Assembly: GCA_963849305.1 (NCBI GenBank)
Contig: CAWKGV010000003.1
Coordinates: 124,001-188,000 of the forward strand
Direction: 5' to 3'
Source of the DNA: CAWKGV01 sp963849305
Lineage (GTDB): Bacteria; Pseudomonadota; Alphaproteobacteria; Acetobacterales; Acetobacteraceae
Length of the DNA: 64,000 bases
In this document: positions 47,160 through 55,402 of the stretch, in pieces
Position numbering within the stretch: the stretch's first letter is position 1
Layout of the letters: each line of letters opens with the position of its first letter
The notes under the pieces: model-generated
What the model saw: the letters and a program-made list of their open reading frames with translations, nothing else
Told to the model about the DNA's origin: nothing
Database searches by the model: none
Translations under genes and position numbers: made by a program

Positions 47160-48598
47160 AGACGGGCCGGGCTGCGTGGCTGCTTGACGCTTTGCAGTCG
47201 CTGGCCCGCAAGACGCGTGGCGTCGCTGTGCGATTGGCGCGACCGCTAAAGCTCGTGCCTCATTCCGCGATTCACATTGGCGATCTCGTTTCGCGCGCGC
47301 GCGACAGCTATCTGCTGATCCCGTCGGTCATGCTGATCGGCTCGATTGGCCTCGCCTTCTTGATGGTGGAGGTGGATCGCATCGCTGGTTGGAAGCCCTC
47401 CAAGTTTCATCCGTGGATCGGGTCGCTCGCCGGCAGCGCCTCGGAGACCGTGTTGTCCACGATCGCCGGTGGCATGGCGACCATTGCCGGGGTCGTGTTC
47501 TCGATCGCGATTGTCGCGCTGCAGCTCGCGTCATCGCAGTTCGGCCCGCACGTGTTGCGTAGCTACCTGCGCGATCGCGGCTATCAGACCGCGCTTGGTT
47601 TCTTCACGGGCGCCTTCGTCTATTCGATCCTCGTCACGGGCTTCGTGCGCGCCGAGGGGCTGGTGCCCTATGCCGCCACATTGGCAGCCTTGGTGATAGC
47701 GGTCGGAGCTATGACCATGCTAATTTATTTTATCAACCACATGGCAAACTCCATTCGTATTGAAACCGTTCTGCACGCATTGGCTCGGCAGGCGGAGGAG
47801 TCGGCGCGTGACGTGTTTCCGGATGCGCTCGGCACCGGTAAGACCGTTGTGCGCGAGTTGGTGCCGTCGGTGCCTCCGGGTTTCGACCGAGACCGCCGGT
47901 GTGTCACGCTGAGGGCAGCAGGGTATATCCGCCGAATCGACGACCTGGGGTTGATGCGAATCGCGGTTGAACGCGACCTCGTGTTGCGGCTCGATTGCCG
48001 CCCCGGCGATTTCGTCTTGAGCGGGAGCGAGGTGATGGCCGCCGCGCCGGCTGAGCGCGCAGACGATGAGACCGTCCGCCGGCTTCGGCAGACCTTCGTT
48101 CTGGGCCGGCGGCGAACCCCGGAGCAGGATATCGGCTACGCCCTTCAGCAACTAGCCGAAGTTGCGGTGCGCGCGCTGTCTCCGGGGATCAACGCGCCGT
48201 TCACCACGATCCCCGCGATCGATTGGATTTGCCTGCGGCTTTGCGAAATCGCAGGCCGCCAGTTTCCCGCGCTGCTCCGTCGGGACGACCATGGCAAACC
48301 TCGCGTGCTCGTGCAGCGCCCCCTGACATTGGCCGAGCTGGCGCGCAATTCGCTCGGGCCGATCGCCAGCAACGGCAGCAGCCATGCGCCCGTTATTTCT
48401 CGCCTGATCGCGGCCGCATTCCATGTCGCGCGCCACGCCAAGGGAGAACAGGACCGGAAGGAACTGGAAGCCCTCGCCGCCGCCTTCGCGTGCGAGGCGC
48501 GGGCCGCGCTCGCAACCGAACGCGAGCGCGATGCGGTGGAACAGGCTTACGCCACCGAGCGAGATCGCCGGAGCGGCCCCGAAATCATGATTCCCTGA
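47156..48598 (+). CDS. DUF2254 membrane protein
   Basis: 480 residues from a TTG whose last bases form the SDR stop (TTGA). Three to four membrane helices lie in the first ~200 residues (SYLLIPSVMLIGSIGLAFLM, TIAGVVFSIAIVALQLASSQ, LGFFTGAFVYSILVTGFVRA, LVIAVGAMTMLIYFI). The family pattern FGPHVLRSYLRDRGYQTALG is clear, as is the C-terminal soluble part with QLAEVAVRALSPGINAPFTT. The function of DUF2254 is unknown. A later in-frame start is possible, but the first ~40 residues are typical. Confidence 0.85.
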   Translation: MKTGRAAWLLDALQSLARKTRGVAVRLARPLKLVPHSAIHIGDLVSRARDSYLLIPSVMLIGSIGLAFLMVEVDRIAGWKPSKFHPWIGSLAGSASETVLSTIAGGMATIAGVVFSIAIVALQLASSQFGPHVLRSYLRDRGYQTALGFFTGAFVYSILVTGFVRAEGLVPYAATLAALVIAVGAMTMLIYFINHMANSIRIETVLHALARQAEESARDVFPDALGTGKTVVRELVPSVPPGFDRDRRCVTLRAAGYIRRIDDLGLMRIAVERDLVLRLDCRPGDFVLSGSEVMAAAPAERADDETVRRLRQTFVLGRRRTPEQDIGYALQQLAEVAVRALSPGINAPFTTIPAIDWICLRLCEIAGRQFPALLRRDDHGKPRVLVQRPLTLAELARNSLGPIASNGSSHAPVISRLIAAAFHVARHAKGEQDRKELEALAAAFACEARAALATERERDAVEQAYATERDRRSGPEIMIP

Positions 48599-48621
48599 GC
48601 GCGCCGGCGGGAAACGCCCGC

Positions 48622-49368
48622 TCACCCCCGGCCGATGAACGGCATCTTGGTCGCCATGACCGTGATGAACTGCACATTGGTATCGAGCGGCAGGTTGGCC
48701 ATGAACAAGATGGATCGCGCCACATGATCCACGTCCATGGTCGGCTCCACTATCGTCTCGCCGTTCGCCTGCGGCACCCCGCGCTGCATCCGCTGGGTCA
48801 TCGGCGTCGCCGCGTTGCCGATGTCGATCTGCCCGCAGGCGATATCGAAGTTGCGCCCGTCCAGCGCGATCGACTTGGTCAGCCCGGTAATCGCGTGCTT
48901 GGTGGTGGTATAGGCGGCCGAGCCCGGCCGCGGCGCGTGCGCCGAGATCGAGCCGTTGTTGATGATCCGCCCGCCACGTGGCGTCTGGTCGCGCATCATG
49001 CGAAACGCCGCGTTGGCGCAGAGGAACATGCCGTTCAGGTTGACCGCGACCACCGAGGTCCACTGCTCCCAGGTGAAGTCGCCGAAATTGGTGCTGGGAA
49101 CGTTGCCGCCGGCATTATTGAACAGCACGTCGAGCCGGCCGAAGTTCTCGCCTACCTTCGCGAACAACGCTGCGACCAAGTCCGGCTCGCGCACGTCGGT
49201 CGGCACCGGCAATGCCCGACCCGATTTCGCCATCCCCGCGGTCTCCTCCAGCGCCTCCCGACGCCGACCGGCCAGTGCCACCGCGTAACCGTCGTTCAGA
49301 AGCGCCAGTGCCGAGGCACGGCCGATGCCGCTGCCCGCACCCGTGATCACCGCGACGCGTACCGCCAT
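48622..49368 (-). CDS. SDR-family oxidoreductase
   Basis: 248 residues. NAD(P)-binding TGAGSGIGRASALAL, the NNAGGN strand, the active-site SISAHAPRPGSAAYTTTKHA (Ser, Tyr, Lys) and KSIALDGRNFDIACGQIDIG are present. It resembles short-chain dehydrogenases with the CGQIDIGNAATPM C-terminal pattern common in proteobacteria; the substrate is unknown. It is convergent with DUF2254 and divergent from the GNAT gene. Confidence 0.85.
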   Translation of the reverse strand: MAVRVAVITGAGSGIGRASALALLNDGYAVALAGRRREALEETAGMAKSGRALPVPTDVREPDLVAALFAKVGENFGRLDVLFNNAGGNVPSTNFGDFTWEQWTSVVAVNLNGMFLCANAAFRMMRDQTPRGGRIINNGSISAHAPRPGSAAYTTTKHAITGLTKSIALDGRNFDIACGQIDIGNAATPMTQRMQRGVPQANGETIVEPTMDVDHVARSILFMANLPLDTNVQFITVMATKMPFIGRG

Positions 49369-49444
49369 ATCGGTTCCTCCCCTGGCTTGCCGGAAATGGC
49401 ATTCTGGACCTCGTACGCGGCCGGGCCAAGCAGGAGCGCGAGAG

Positions 49445-49981
49445 ATGGCACGCTACCCGGCCGAACTGGAGGAGCACTGGGATGCCGCCGGTGAGCACCT
49501 CACGATCCGCCCGGTACGTCCGGAGGATGCGCCGGAGCACGATGCGTTCTTTCACCGCCTGTCGCCGGAGGACGTACGCCTCCGCTTCTTCGCCGCCGTG
49601 CGAGACCTCACGCCCGCGCAGCTCGCCCGTTTCACCAGGCTCGACTACGAGCGGAACATGGCGTTCATCGCCGTGCGCGAGACCACCGGCCAAACCGTCG
49701 GCGTTGCCCGGCTGGCGCGGGAGGACGACGGCGGCGTCGCCGAGTTCGCCGTGGTGGTGCAACCCGATGTAAAGGGCAAGGGGCTGGGCACGCACCTGAT
49801 GCAGCGCCTGCTCGAATGGGCACCGGCACATGGCGTTCGCGAGGTCAGGGGCGAGATCCTGGCCGAGAACACCAACATGCTGGTCTTTGCCCGCAACCTG
49901 GGCTTCACCTTGCGGCACCTCCGCGCGGACCCGGAGGTGATTGAAGCCGTGCTGGTGCTGACGCCTGGACGGCCAGTATGA
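49445..49981 (+). CDS. GNAT-family N-acetyltransferase
   Basis: 178 residues from the ATG at 49445. It opens LTIRPVRPEDAPEHDAFFHR with RLSPEDVRLRFF, the start seen in the acetyltransferase domain of Pat-type protein acetyltransferases. The acetyl-CoA loop is VVVQPDVKGKGLGTHLMQRL, and a C-terminal RGEILAENTNMLVFARNLGF follows. There is no CoA-ligase-like domain, so it is a stand-alone acetyltransferase. The target is unknown; protein lysine or a small molecule are both possible. Confidence 0.85.
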   Translation: MARYPAELEEHWDAAGEHLTIRPVRPEDAPEHDAFFHRLSPEDVRLRFFAAVRDLTPAQLARFTRLDYERNMAFIAVRETTGQTVGVARLAREDDGGVAEFAVVVQPDVKGKGLGTHLMQRLLEWAPAHGVREVRGEILAENTNMLVFARNLGFTLRHLRADPEVIEAVLVLTPGRPV

Positions 49982-50022
49982 GCAATCAACGGGCAGTGCG
50001 CCTTTGCCATCCGTGATGGAGG

Positions 50023-52194
50023 CTAATGTGACCCGCTCGCTCGCGGTGCCGGCGGCTTGGAGCGCGGACGGGGCGGCGGCACCCAGGGGCGGGCGCCGCG
50101 CACCATCCGGTCGGTCACGATCCGGGCGCCGCCAGGCTCGAGCCAGATCGCCGCCGCGCCTTGGCGCAGCACGGTGATGCGGTCCACCAGCGCCGCCTCG
50201 GGGCAGCGGCGCCAGGCGTTGATGAGCGAGACCACCACCGCCGCGCTGCCGCAGTCCGGCGGCGGTGTCCGGCGCAGCAGCAGCGCCGCGACCGCATCGG
50301 GATGCGGGCGGAGCAGGCAGGAATCCGGCGTACAGGAGCCCACCTGGTCCCCGCCGACCGACCCGTCGGCGGGCAGGCGCTCGGAGTCCGCGGCGGCCCA
50401 GTATTGCTGCCACTCCGCGCGCGTGAAGTTCGACGCGCCGGTGACGCGCTCGATCCACATCCCGGCTTGCGTTCGAAGCCCGATCATCCGCCCATCTGCC
50501 GCCACCAACAGGTCGGGCGGACGCACCAGCCAAGACGAAGCAAGCCCAAGCGCCAGCACCGCGATGCCGGCGAGGCGGATCCACGAGCGCCAAATGCCGA
50601 GCCAGGCGATGCCGAGCGAGGTCAGTACGAGCCCCCAGGCGGGCATGTGCGGTACCGCCACGACCGAGGCGGGCCAAGCCGCGACGGCTCGCGCCACCAG
50701 CAGGATCGCCTGCACGCCCCAGCCCATCGGCACCAGTGCGAGGCGTTCGAGCCCGAACGGCATCAGCGCCAGCCCGATCACCCCGGCCGGCATCACCCAG
50801 AGCGCGGTCAGCGGCACCGCGACCATATTCGCGACCACGAAGTAAATCTGCACCCGCCCGAAATGGTACGCGCCGAACGGCGCCGAGGCGCCACCGGCCA
50901 GCAGACTGGTGAGCGCCAGGCCCAAGATCCACAGCGCGATCCGGCGCCATCGCGATCCGTCGCCACGCAGCGCTCGGCGAACCGGCTGCAATGCCTCGTA
51001 GCCGGAGATCAGGGCCAGCACGGCGGAAAAGCTCATCTGGAACGACACGCCCGCCACCTGCTCGGGCTCGACGAGCATCATCGCCACCGCCGCGACCGCG
51101 AGACCGCGCAGCGATACCCCGCGCCGGCCGATCATCACCCCGAGCGTGACCAGGGAGGCCATTGCGAAGCTACGCAAAATCGGCACATGCATCCCGGTCA
51201 GCACCATGTACGCGCCGCCCGCCAACAGAGCGGCGGCAGCCGCGATCTGCTTGGTCGGCCAGTGCAGCGCCGCATGTTCCCAGGCGGCGAGCACGATCCG
51301 GGTGACCCCGAAGGCCAGGCCCATGATGATGCCGATATGTAGCCCCGCCACTGCTAGCAGATGGGCGAGGCCGGAGGCACGGAACGCCTCGCGGTCGGAC
51401 TCCGGGATAGTCGAGGGACTCCCCGTGAACAGCGTGGCCGCGACCGCGCCTTTCGCGCCCGGCAGTTGCGCCTCGAAGCGGCGGGCGATGGTCTCGCGCA
51501 GGCCCTGCAACCATCCGCCCAGCCCGCTCGGCGGATGGTGCGCCAGCACCTCCGTCGGTCCGATCGCGAAGCCGTAGCCGGCGAGGCCGGCGAAGAACGC
51601 GTCGCGCTGGAGATCCCATCCGCCCGGATAGGCCGGCGGCGAGGGCGCGCGGAGCAGCGCCCGGACACTCACCTCATCGCCGGCACCGATCTCGGCACGG
51701 TCGTTGGCCCGGAGCCGGACGCGGACGCGCCGGCGCAGAGGCTGCCTGTCATCCAGTCTGGCCCGCGCGATGGTGATCCGCCGGCCTTCCGGCAGCACCT
51801 CCACCCCGGCGACGGTTCCGCTCAGCACCACCGCATGAAACGGCAGCGGCTCCAGCGGCGGCGCCCGCGCGGTCGCGAACTGGGCCAGGGCGAACCCCAG
51901 CGCCCCGACCGCCAGCGGCAGCAGCAACGCGCGGGTCCATGTCTTGGTCTTGCCGAGCCACGCGCCGAGCCCCGCCGGGACGGCGATCGCAACGCCGGCC
52001 CAGGCCGGCGGCTCGGCGCGAAGGGCGAAGTAGAGCAGCACGCCGGCGCCCATGAACACGGGCAGCCAAAGCACGAACCGCCCCTGTTCGGCGGCGATCA
52101 TGGCCTCGATCCGGGCCGCCAGGCCGCGCGATCCGACCCGGGCCAGGCGGGTTCGGACCAGATGAGCGGCGGCGAGCGCGAGCGGCACGGGCAA
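50023..52194 (-). CDS. comEC: ComEC/Rec2 family DNA-uptake channel protein
   Basis: 723 residues with many membrane helices. The DUF4131-like N-terminal domain (LPFHAVVLSGTVAGVEVLPE) precedes the competence core: ATLFTGSPSTIPESDREAFR, ASGLAHLLAVAGLHIGIIMG, MHVPILRSFAMASLVTLGVM and GVSFQMSFSAVLALISGYEA. The C-terminus has a degenerate metallo-beta-lactamase-like region without the HxHxDH motif. ComEC forms the inner-membrane channel for transforming DNA. No other competence genes are in the window. The gene is single and convergent with the GNAT gene. Confidence 0.88.
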   Translation of the reverse strand: MPVPLALAAAHLVRTRLARVGSRGLAARIEAMIAAEQGRFVLWLPVFMGAGVLLYFALRAEPPAWAGVAIAVPAGLGAWLGKTKTWTRALLLPLAVGALGFALAQFATARAPPLEPLPFHAVVLSGTVAGVEVLPEGRRITIARARLDDRQPLRRRVRVRLRANDRAEIGAGDEVSVRALLRAPSPPAYPGGWDLQRDAFFAGLAGYGFAIGPTEVLAHHPPSGLGGWLQGLRETIARRFEAQLPGAKGAVAATLFTGSPSTIPESDREAFRASGLAHLLAVAGLHIGIIMGLAFGVTRIVLAAWEHAALHWPTKQIAAAAALLAGGAYMVLTGMHVPILRSFAMASLVTLGVMIGRRGVSLRGLAVAAVAMMLVEPEQVAGVSFQMSFSAVLALISGYEALQPVRRALRGDGSRWRRIALWILGLALTSLLAGGASAPFGAYHFGRVQIYFVVANMVAVPLTALWVMPAGVIGLALMPFGLERLALVPMGWGVQAILLVARAVAAWPASVVAVPHMPAWGLVLTSLGIAWLGIWRSWIRLAGIAVLALGLASSWLVRPPDLLVAADGRMIGLRTQAGMWIERVTGASNFTRAEWQQYWAAADSERLPADGSVGGDQVGSCTPDSCLLRPHPDAVAALLLRRTPPPDCGSAAVVVSLINAWRRCPEAALVDRITVLRQGAAAIWLEPGGARIVTDRMVRGARPWVPPPRPRSKPPAPRASGSH

Positions 52195-52274
52195 CCTCCC
52201 GCCGCTTCATGCGCCCGCCATCCTCTACATCCGGTGAATGCCCGTGCTAGAGCGTGGCTCCCAGATCGTGCCGA

Positions 52275-52345
52275 CCCTCACCCTCCGGGACGGAGGAGGG
52301 CCGACCGTCTCCCCCTCTCCCGCTTGCGGGAGAGGCCGGGGTGAG
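52275..52345. repeat. Hairpin repeat in the gltX leader
   Basis: A perfect stem ctctcccgc/gcgggagag lies around 52315-52334, flanked by ccctcaccctcc and ggggtgaggg, which also pair. This two-layer palindrome is a common intergenic repeat of alphaproteobacterial genomes. It sits about 45 bases upstream of gltX between divergent genes, so it may affect the 5' end of the gltX mRNA. Confidence 0.6.
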
Positions 52346-52379
52346 GGCTGCGCGGCACGGGCCTGAATGAAAGCATCCC

Positions 52380-53777
52380 ATGACTGTCCGCACCCGCTTC
52401 GCCCCCAGCCCCACCGGCCCGCTGCACATCGGGGGCGCCCGTACCGCGCTATTCAACTACCTGTTCAGCCGCCACCACGGCGGAGCGTTCCTGCTGCGGA
52501 TCGAGGACACCGACCGCGAGCGCAGCACCGAGGAATTCACCCGCCAGATCATCGAGAGCCTCGATTGGCTCGGCCTAGAGCGCGATGGCGCGCCGGTGTT
52601 CCAGTCCAACCGCGCCGCCCGCCATGCCGAGGTGGCGCATCAGCTCCTCGCCGCCGGCAATGCCTATCGCTGTTACTGCACGCCGGACGAGCTGCGCGAG
52701 ATGCGCGAGCGAGCGGTCGCCGAGGGCCGTCCGCCGCGCTACGACTGGCGTTGGCGCGACCGCGACCCGGGCGAGGCGCCACCCGGCGTGGCCTCCGCGA
52801 TCCGCATCAAGGCCCCGCGCGAGGGAGAGACCGTGGTCGATGATCTGGTGCAAGGCAGGGTGCGGGTGGCCAATACCGAGCTGGACGACATGATCATCCT
52901 ACGCAGCGACGGCACGCCCACTTATCTGCACGCGGTGGTGGTGGACGACCACGATATGGGCATCACCCACGTCATCCGCGGCGACGACCACCTGACCAAC
53001 ACCTTTCGCCAGGTGCAGATCTATCGCGGGATGGATTGGGAGACGCCGCGCTTCGCGCATCTGCCGCTGATCCACGGCGCCGATGGCGCCAAGCTCTCCA
53101 AGCGCCACGGTGCGGTCTCGACCTTGGAATTCCGCGAGCAGGGCTATTTGCCCGAGGCGCTGTGCAATTACCTCCTCCGCCTCGGCTGGGGTCATGGAGA
53201 TATGGAGGTGCTGGACCGGGAGGAGGCGATCCGTCTGTTCGATATCGACGGCGTGGGCCGCGCGCCGAGCCGGATGGACTACGCCAAGCTCACCCACCTT
53301 GACGGGATCTATCTCCGCGAGGCCGACGACGAGCGGCTGACCCGCGACGTGCTGGCCCGGCTCGCGCACCGGCCCGACCTATCGCTAGGGGCCATCGCGG
53401 CGGGGCGGGTGCGCGCGCTGATGCCGGGGTTGAAGGAGCGCGCGAAGACGCTGGTGGAGCTGGCCGACTCAGCGGCCTTCCTGGCCCGCGCCGTGCCCCT
53501 GCCGTTCGAGCCCAAAGCCCAAGCGCTGCTGACGCCGGAAGCGCGGCTGATGCTGGGCGATCTCGCGCCCGCGCTGGCCGCGACCGACTTCACCGCTCCG
53601 GCCCTCGATGCGGCGTTGCGGCACTTCGCCGAGGCGGCCGGGCGCAAGCTCGGTCAAGTGGCGCAGCCGCTGCGCGCGGCGTTGACCGGCAGCACGGTCA
53701 GCCCCGGGATCGACGCGACCCTTGCGGCACTCGGCCGCGATGAGGCGATGGCGCGCATCAGCGCCGTCGCCGGCTGA
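52380..53777 (+). CDS. gltX: Glutamyl-tRNA synthetase
   Basis: 465 residues, class I. HIGH motif: FAPSPTGPLHIGGARTALFN; KMSKS-equivalent: GAKLSKRHGAVSTLEFREQG. Also LLRIEDTDRERSTEEFTRQI and GDDHLTNTFRQVQIYRGMDW. The C-terminal anticodon-binding region ends FTAPALDAALRHFAEAAGRK and GSTVSPGIDATLAALGRDE. It charges tRNA-Glu, and in many alphaproteobacteria also tRNA-Gln. The CxCxH-type zinc site is reduced to CYCTPDE-like YRCYCTPDELREM. No frame problem. Confidence 0.95.
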   Translation: MTVRTRFAPSPTGPLHIGGARTALFNYLFSRHHGGAFLLRIEDTDRERSTEEFTRQIIESLDWLGLERDGAPVFQSNRAARHAEVAHQLLAAGNAYRCYCTPDELREMRERAVAEGRPPRYDWRWRDRDPGEAPPGVASAIRIKAPREGETVVDDLVQGRVRVANTELDDMIILRSDGTPTYLHAVVVDDHDMGITHVIRGDDHLTNTFRQVQIYRGMDWETPRFAHLPLIHGADGAKLSKRHGAVSTLEFREQGYLPEALCNYLLRLGWGHGDMEVLDREEAIRLFDIDGVGRAPSRMDYAKLTHLDGIYLREADDERLTRDVLARLAHRPDLSLGAIAAGRVRALMPGLKERAKTLVELADSAAFLARAVPLPFEPKAQALLTPEARLMLGDLAPALAATDFTAPALDAALRHFAEAAGRKLGQVAQPLRAALTGSTVSPGIDATLAALGRDEAMARISAVAG

Positions 53778-53790
53778 GGCGGAGCGGGTC

Positions 53791-54393
53791 GTGCGTACCG
53801 TCTATATTTGGCTGCATCCAGCGCTGTGGCTCACCTTCTCGGGCTACTGGCTGGTCGCGGCGCGACACACGCTGGCAACCGAGCGACGGGAGTCGATCCT
53901 GTCGCGGCTGTCGCACATCGCCCCGCTCGTGCTCGGGGTTTGGCTCTTCGCGTCAGGCGGCTTTCCCGGAAGTTGGCTCAATCGCCATTTTGTGGCTTGG
54001 ACTCCGACGCAGTTCTGGATCGGCAGTGTGCTGGTGGCGGCCGGGCTCACCTTCGCCGTGCTGGCCCGGCGCCATCTCGGCTTGTATTGGAGCGGCACGG
54101 TGACGCTGAAGCACGGCCACGAGCTGATCCGCACCGGCCCTTATGCCTGGACGCGCCACCCGATCTACACCGGCCTGCTGCTGGCCTTCGCCGGCTCGGC
54201 CCTGGCGCTCGGCGAATGGCGGGGCGTGGTCGCGGTGGCGCTCATTGCGGCGGCGTTCGTCCGCAAGCTCCGGATCGAGGAGCGGTTCCTGAAGGGGCAG
54301 TTCCCGTGCGCTTATCCGCAGTATCGCGCTGAGGTGCCGGCCTTGGTTCCCCGTCCGCGGTTCCTTGGAGGCCGATCGTCAGGGCGGGTTTGA
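53791..54393 (+). CDS. Isoprenylcysteine carboxyl methyltransferase (ICMT)-like membrane protein
   Basis: 200 residues from the GTG at 53791, 14 bases after gltX, with GGAG upstream. Several hydrophobic helices are followed by the family core HELIRTGPYAWTRHPIYTGL and EERFLKGQFPCAYPQYRAEV, which bind S-adenosylmethionine in ICMT relatives. Bacteria lack prenyl-Cys proteins of this kind, so the real substrate is unknown, perhaps a lipid or small molecule. It overlaps the convergent Nudix gene by 15 bases. Confidence 0.8.
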   Translation: MRTVYIWLHPALWLTFSGYWLVAARHTLATERRESILSRLSHIAPLVLGVWLFASGGFPGSWLNRHFVAWTPTQFWIGSVLVAAGLTFAVLARRHLGLYWSGTVTLKHGHELIRTGPYAWTRHPIYTGLLLAFAGSALALGEWRGVVAVALIAAAFVRKLRIEERFLKGQFPCAYPQYRAEVPALVPRPRFLGGRSSGRV

Positions 54394-54894
54394 GCGACCC
54401 GGAGGAGCAGCCTCTCCGAGCAGGCGGCGGGCGATGGCGATGACCCGGTGGGCCTCGCTCCAGAGCGCGTACTCATCCAGCCGGTCGAGGGGTGCCCAAG
54501 TTACATCGGAAACATCGGTCGCGGCGAGCGGCTCGCCCGACTCCCAACGCGCGGCGAAGTCGATGATCGTGTAATGGAACTGCACCCGCCCCCCCTGGTC
54601 GCGCCGGATGTTGTCCACTTGGGCGGCGAGGTGCAGCGGCCCGACGATCACGCCGGTTTCCTCCGCAAGCTCTCGCCGTGCTGCGGCCTGGGCGGTCTCG
54701 CCAAGCTCTTGCGCCCCGCCGGGCAGGCTCCAGGCGCCGAAGCTTGGCGGTTTGCCGCGGCGGACCAGCAGCACGCTGTGGTCCTTCAGCACCACAATCC
54801 CGATCCCCACGATCGGCCGTGGCGGGTACTCCCGGTCGTTTACCGGCAGAGCAGCTACGGCGACTTCGATTGGCGCCTCTTGACCGGCAGTCAC
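54379..54894 (-). CDS. NUDIX hydrolase
   Basis: 171 residues from a GTG at 54894. The Nudix box is GGAQELGETAQAAARRELAE followed by ETG, matching GX5EX7REUXEEXGU. Upstream PRPIVGIGIVVLKDHSVLLV, then RRGKPPSFGAWSLPGG, is typical of MutT-like or ADP-ribose pyrophosphatase-like enzymes. It hydrolyses a nucleoside diphosphate derivative; which one cannot be told. The N-terminal ~25 residues are outside the domain. Confidence 0.88.
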   Translation of the reverse strand: MTAGQEAPIEVAVAALPVNDREYPPRPIVGIGIVVLKDHSVLLVRRGKPPSFGAWSLPGGAQELGETAQAAARRELAEETGVIVGPLHLAAQVDNIRRDQGGRVQFHYTIIDFAARWESGEPLAATDVSDVTWAPLDRLDEYALWSEAHRVIAIARRLLGEAAPPGRSNPP

Positions 54895-54985
54895 GCTGTG
54901 CGCCTCCTTGCGCGATACGGTGCGGCGCCGTGATCGCAGGGAAACCGCCGCACTGACAAGTGGGCGCGTCGCGCAGGAGGGTCAT

Positions 54986-55402
54986 ATGCGCCGGTTGATC
55001 TCGTCCGGCTCGCCATTCGAGGCCGATGTCGGGTACTCCCGTGCCGTGATTGAGGACGACTGGGTGTTCGTGTCCGGCACGACCGGCTTCGATTACGCCG
55101 CCATGACCATCTCCTCCGACGTGCGCGCGCAAGCCGAGCAGGCGCTGACCAACATCGCGGCGGCCTTGGCGGAGGCCGGTTGCTCGTTCGCCGATGTCGT
55201 TCGGGTGCGCTACATTTTGCCCGACGCGGCTGATTTCGAGCCCTGCTGGCCGGTACTGCGGCAGTATTTCGGCGAGGCGCGGCCGGCGGCGACGATGATC
55301 GCGGCGGGCCTGGCCGATCCGCGCATGAAGATCGAGATCGAGGTCACTGCGCGCCGCACATCGTCAGGGCGCCACGCTTGCCCCGCGCAGCCCGCGCAGT
55401 GA
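54986..55402 (+). CDS. RidA family protein
   Basis: 138 residues from the ATG at 54986, preceded by GGAGG. It reads RLISSGSPFEADVGYSRAVI, then VFVSGTTGFDYAAMTISSDV, EQALTNIAAALAEAGCSFAD and VVRVRYILPDAADFEPCWPV. RidA-type enzymes hydrolyse reactive enamines and imines, and the conserved Arg in the VRVRY strand is present. The last residues (SSGRHACPAQPAQ) overlap the convergent solute-binding protein gene by 39 bases. Confidence 0.85.
   Translation: MRRLISSGSPFEADVGYSRAVIEDDWVFVSGTTGFDYAAMTISSDVRAQAEQALTNIAAALAEAGCSFADVVRVRYILPDAADFEPCWPVLRQYFGEARPAATMIAAGLADPRMKIEIEVTARRTSSGRHACPAQPAQ

Noticed and set aside
49115..50950. 611-residue minus-strand ORF spanning comEC, GNAT and SDR genes
   Set aside because: Reads out of frame through three recognisable genes; Arg/Gly/Ala-rich and meaningless.
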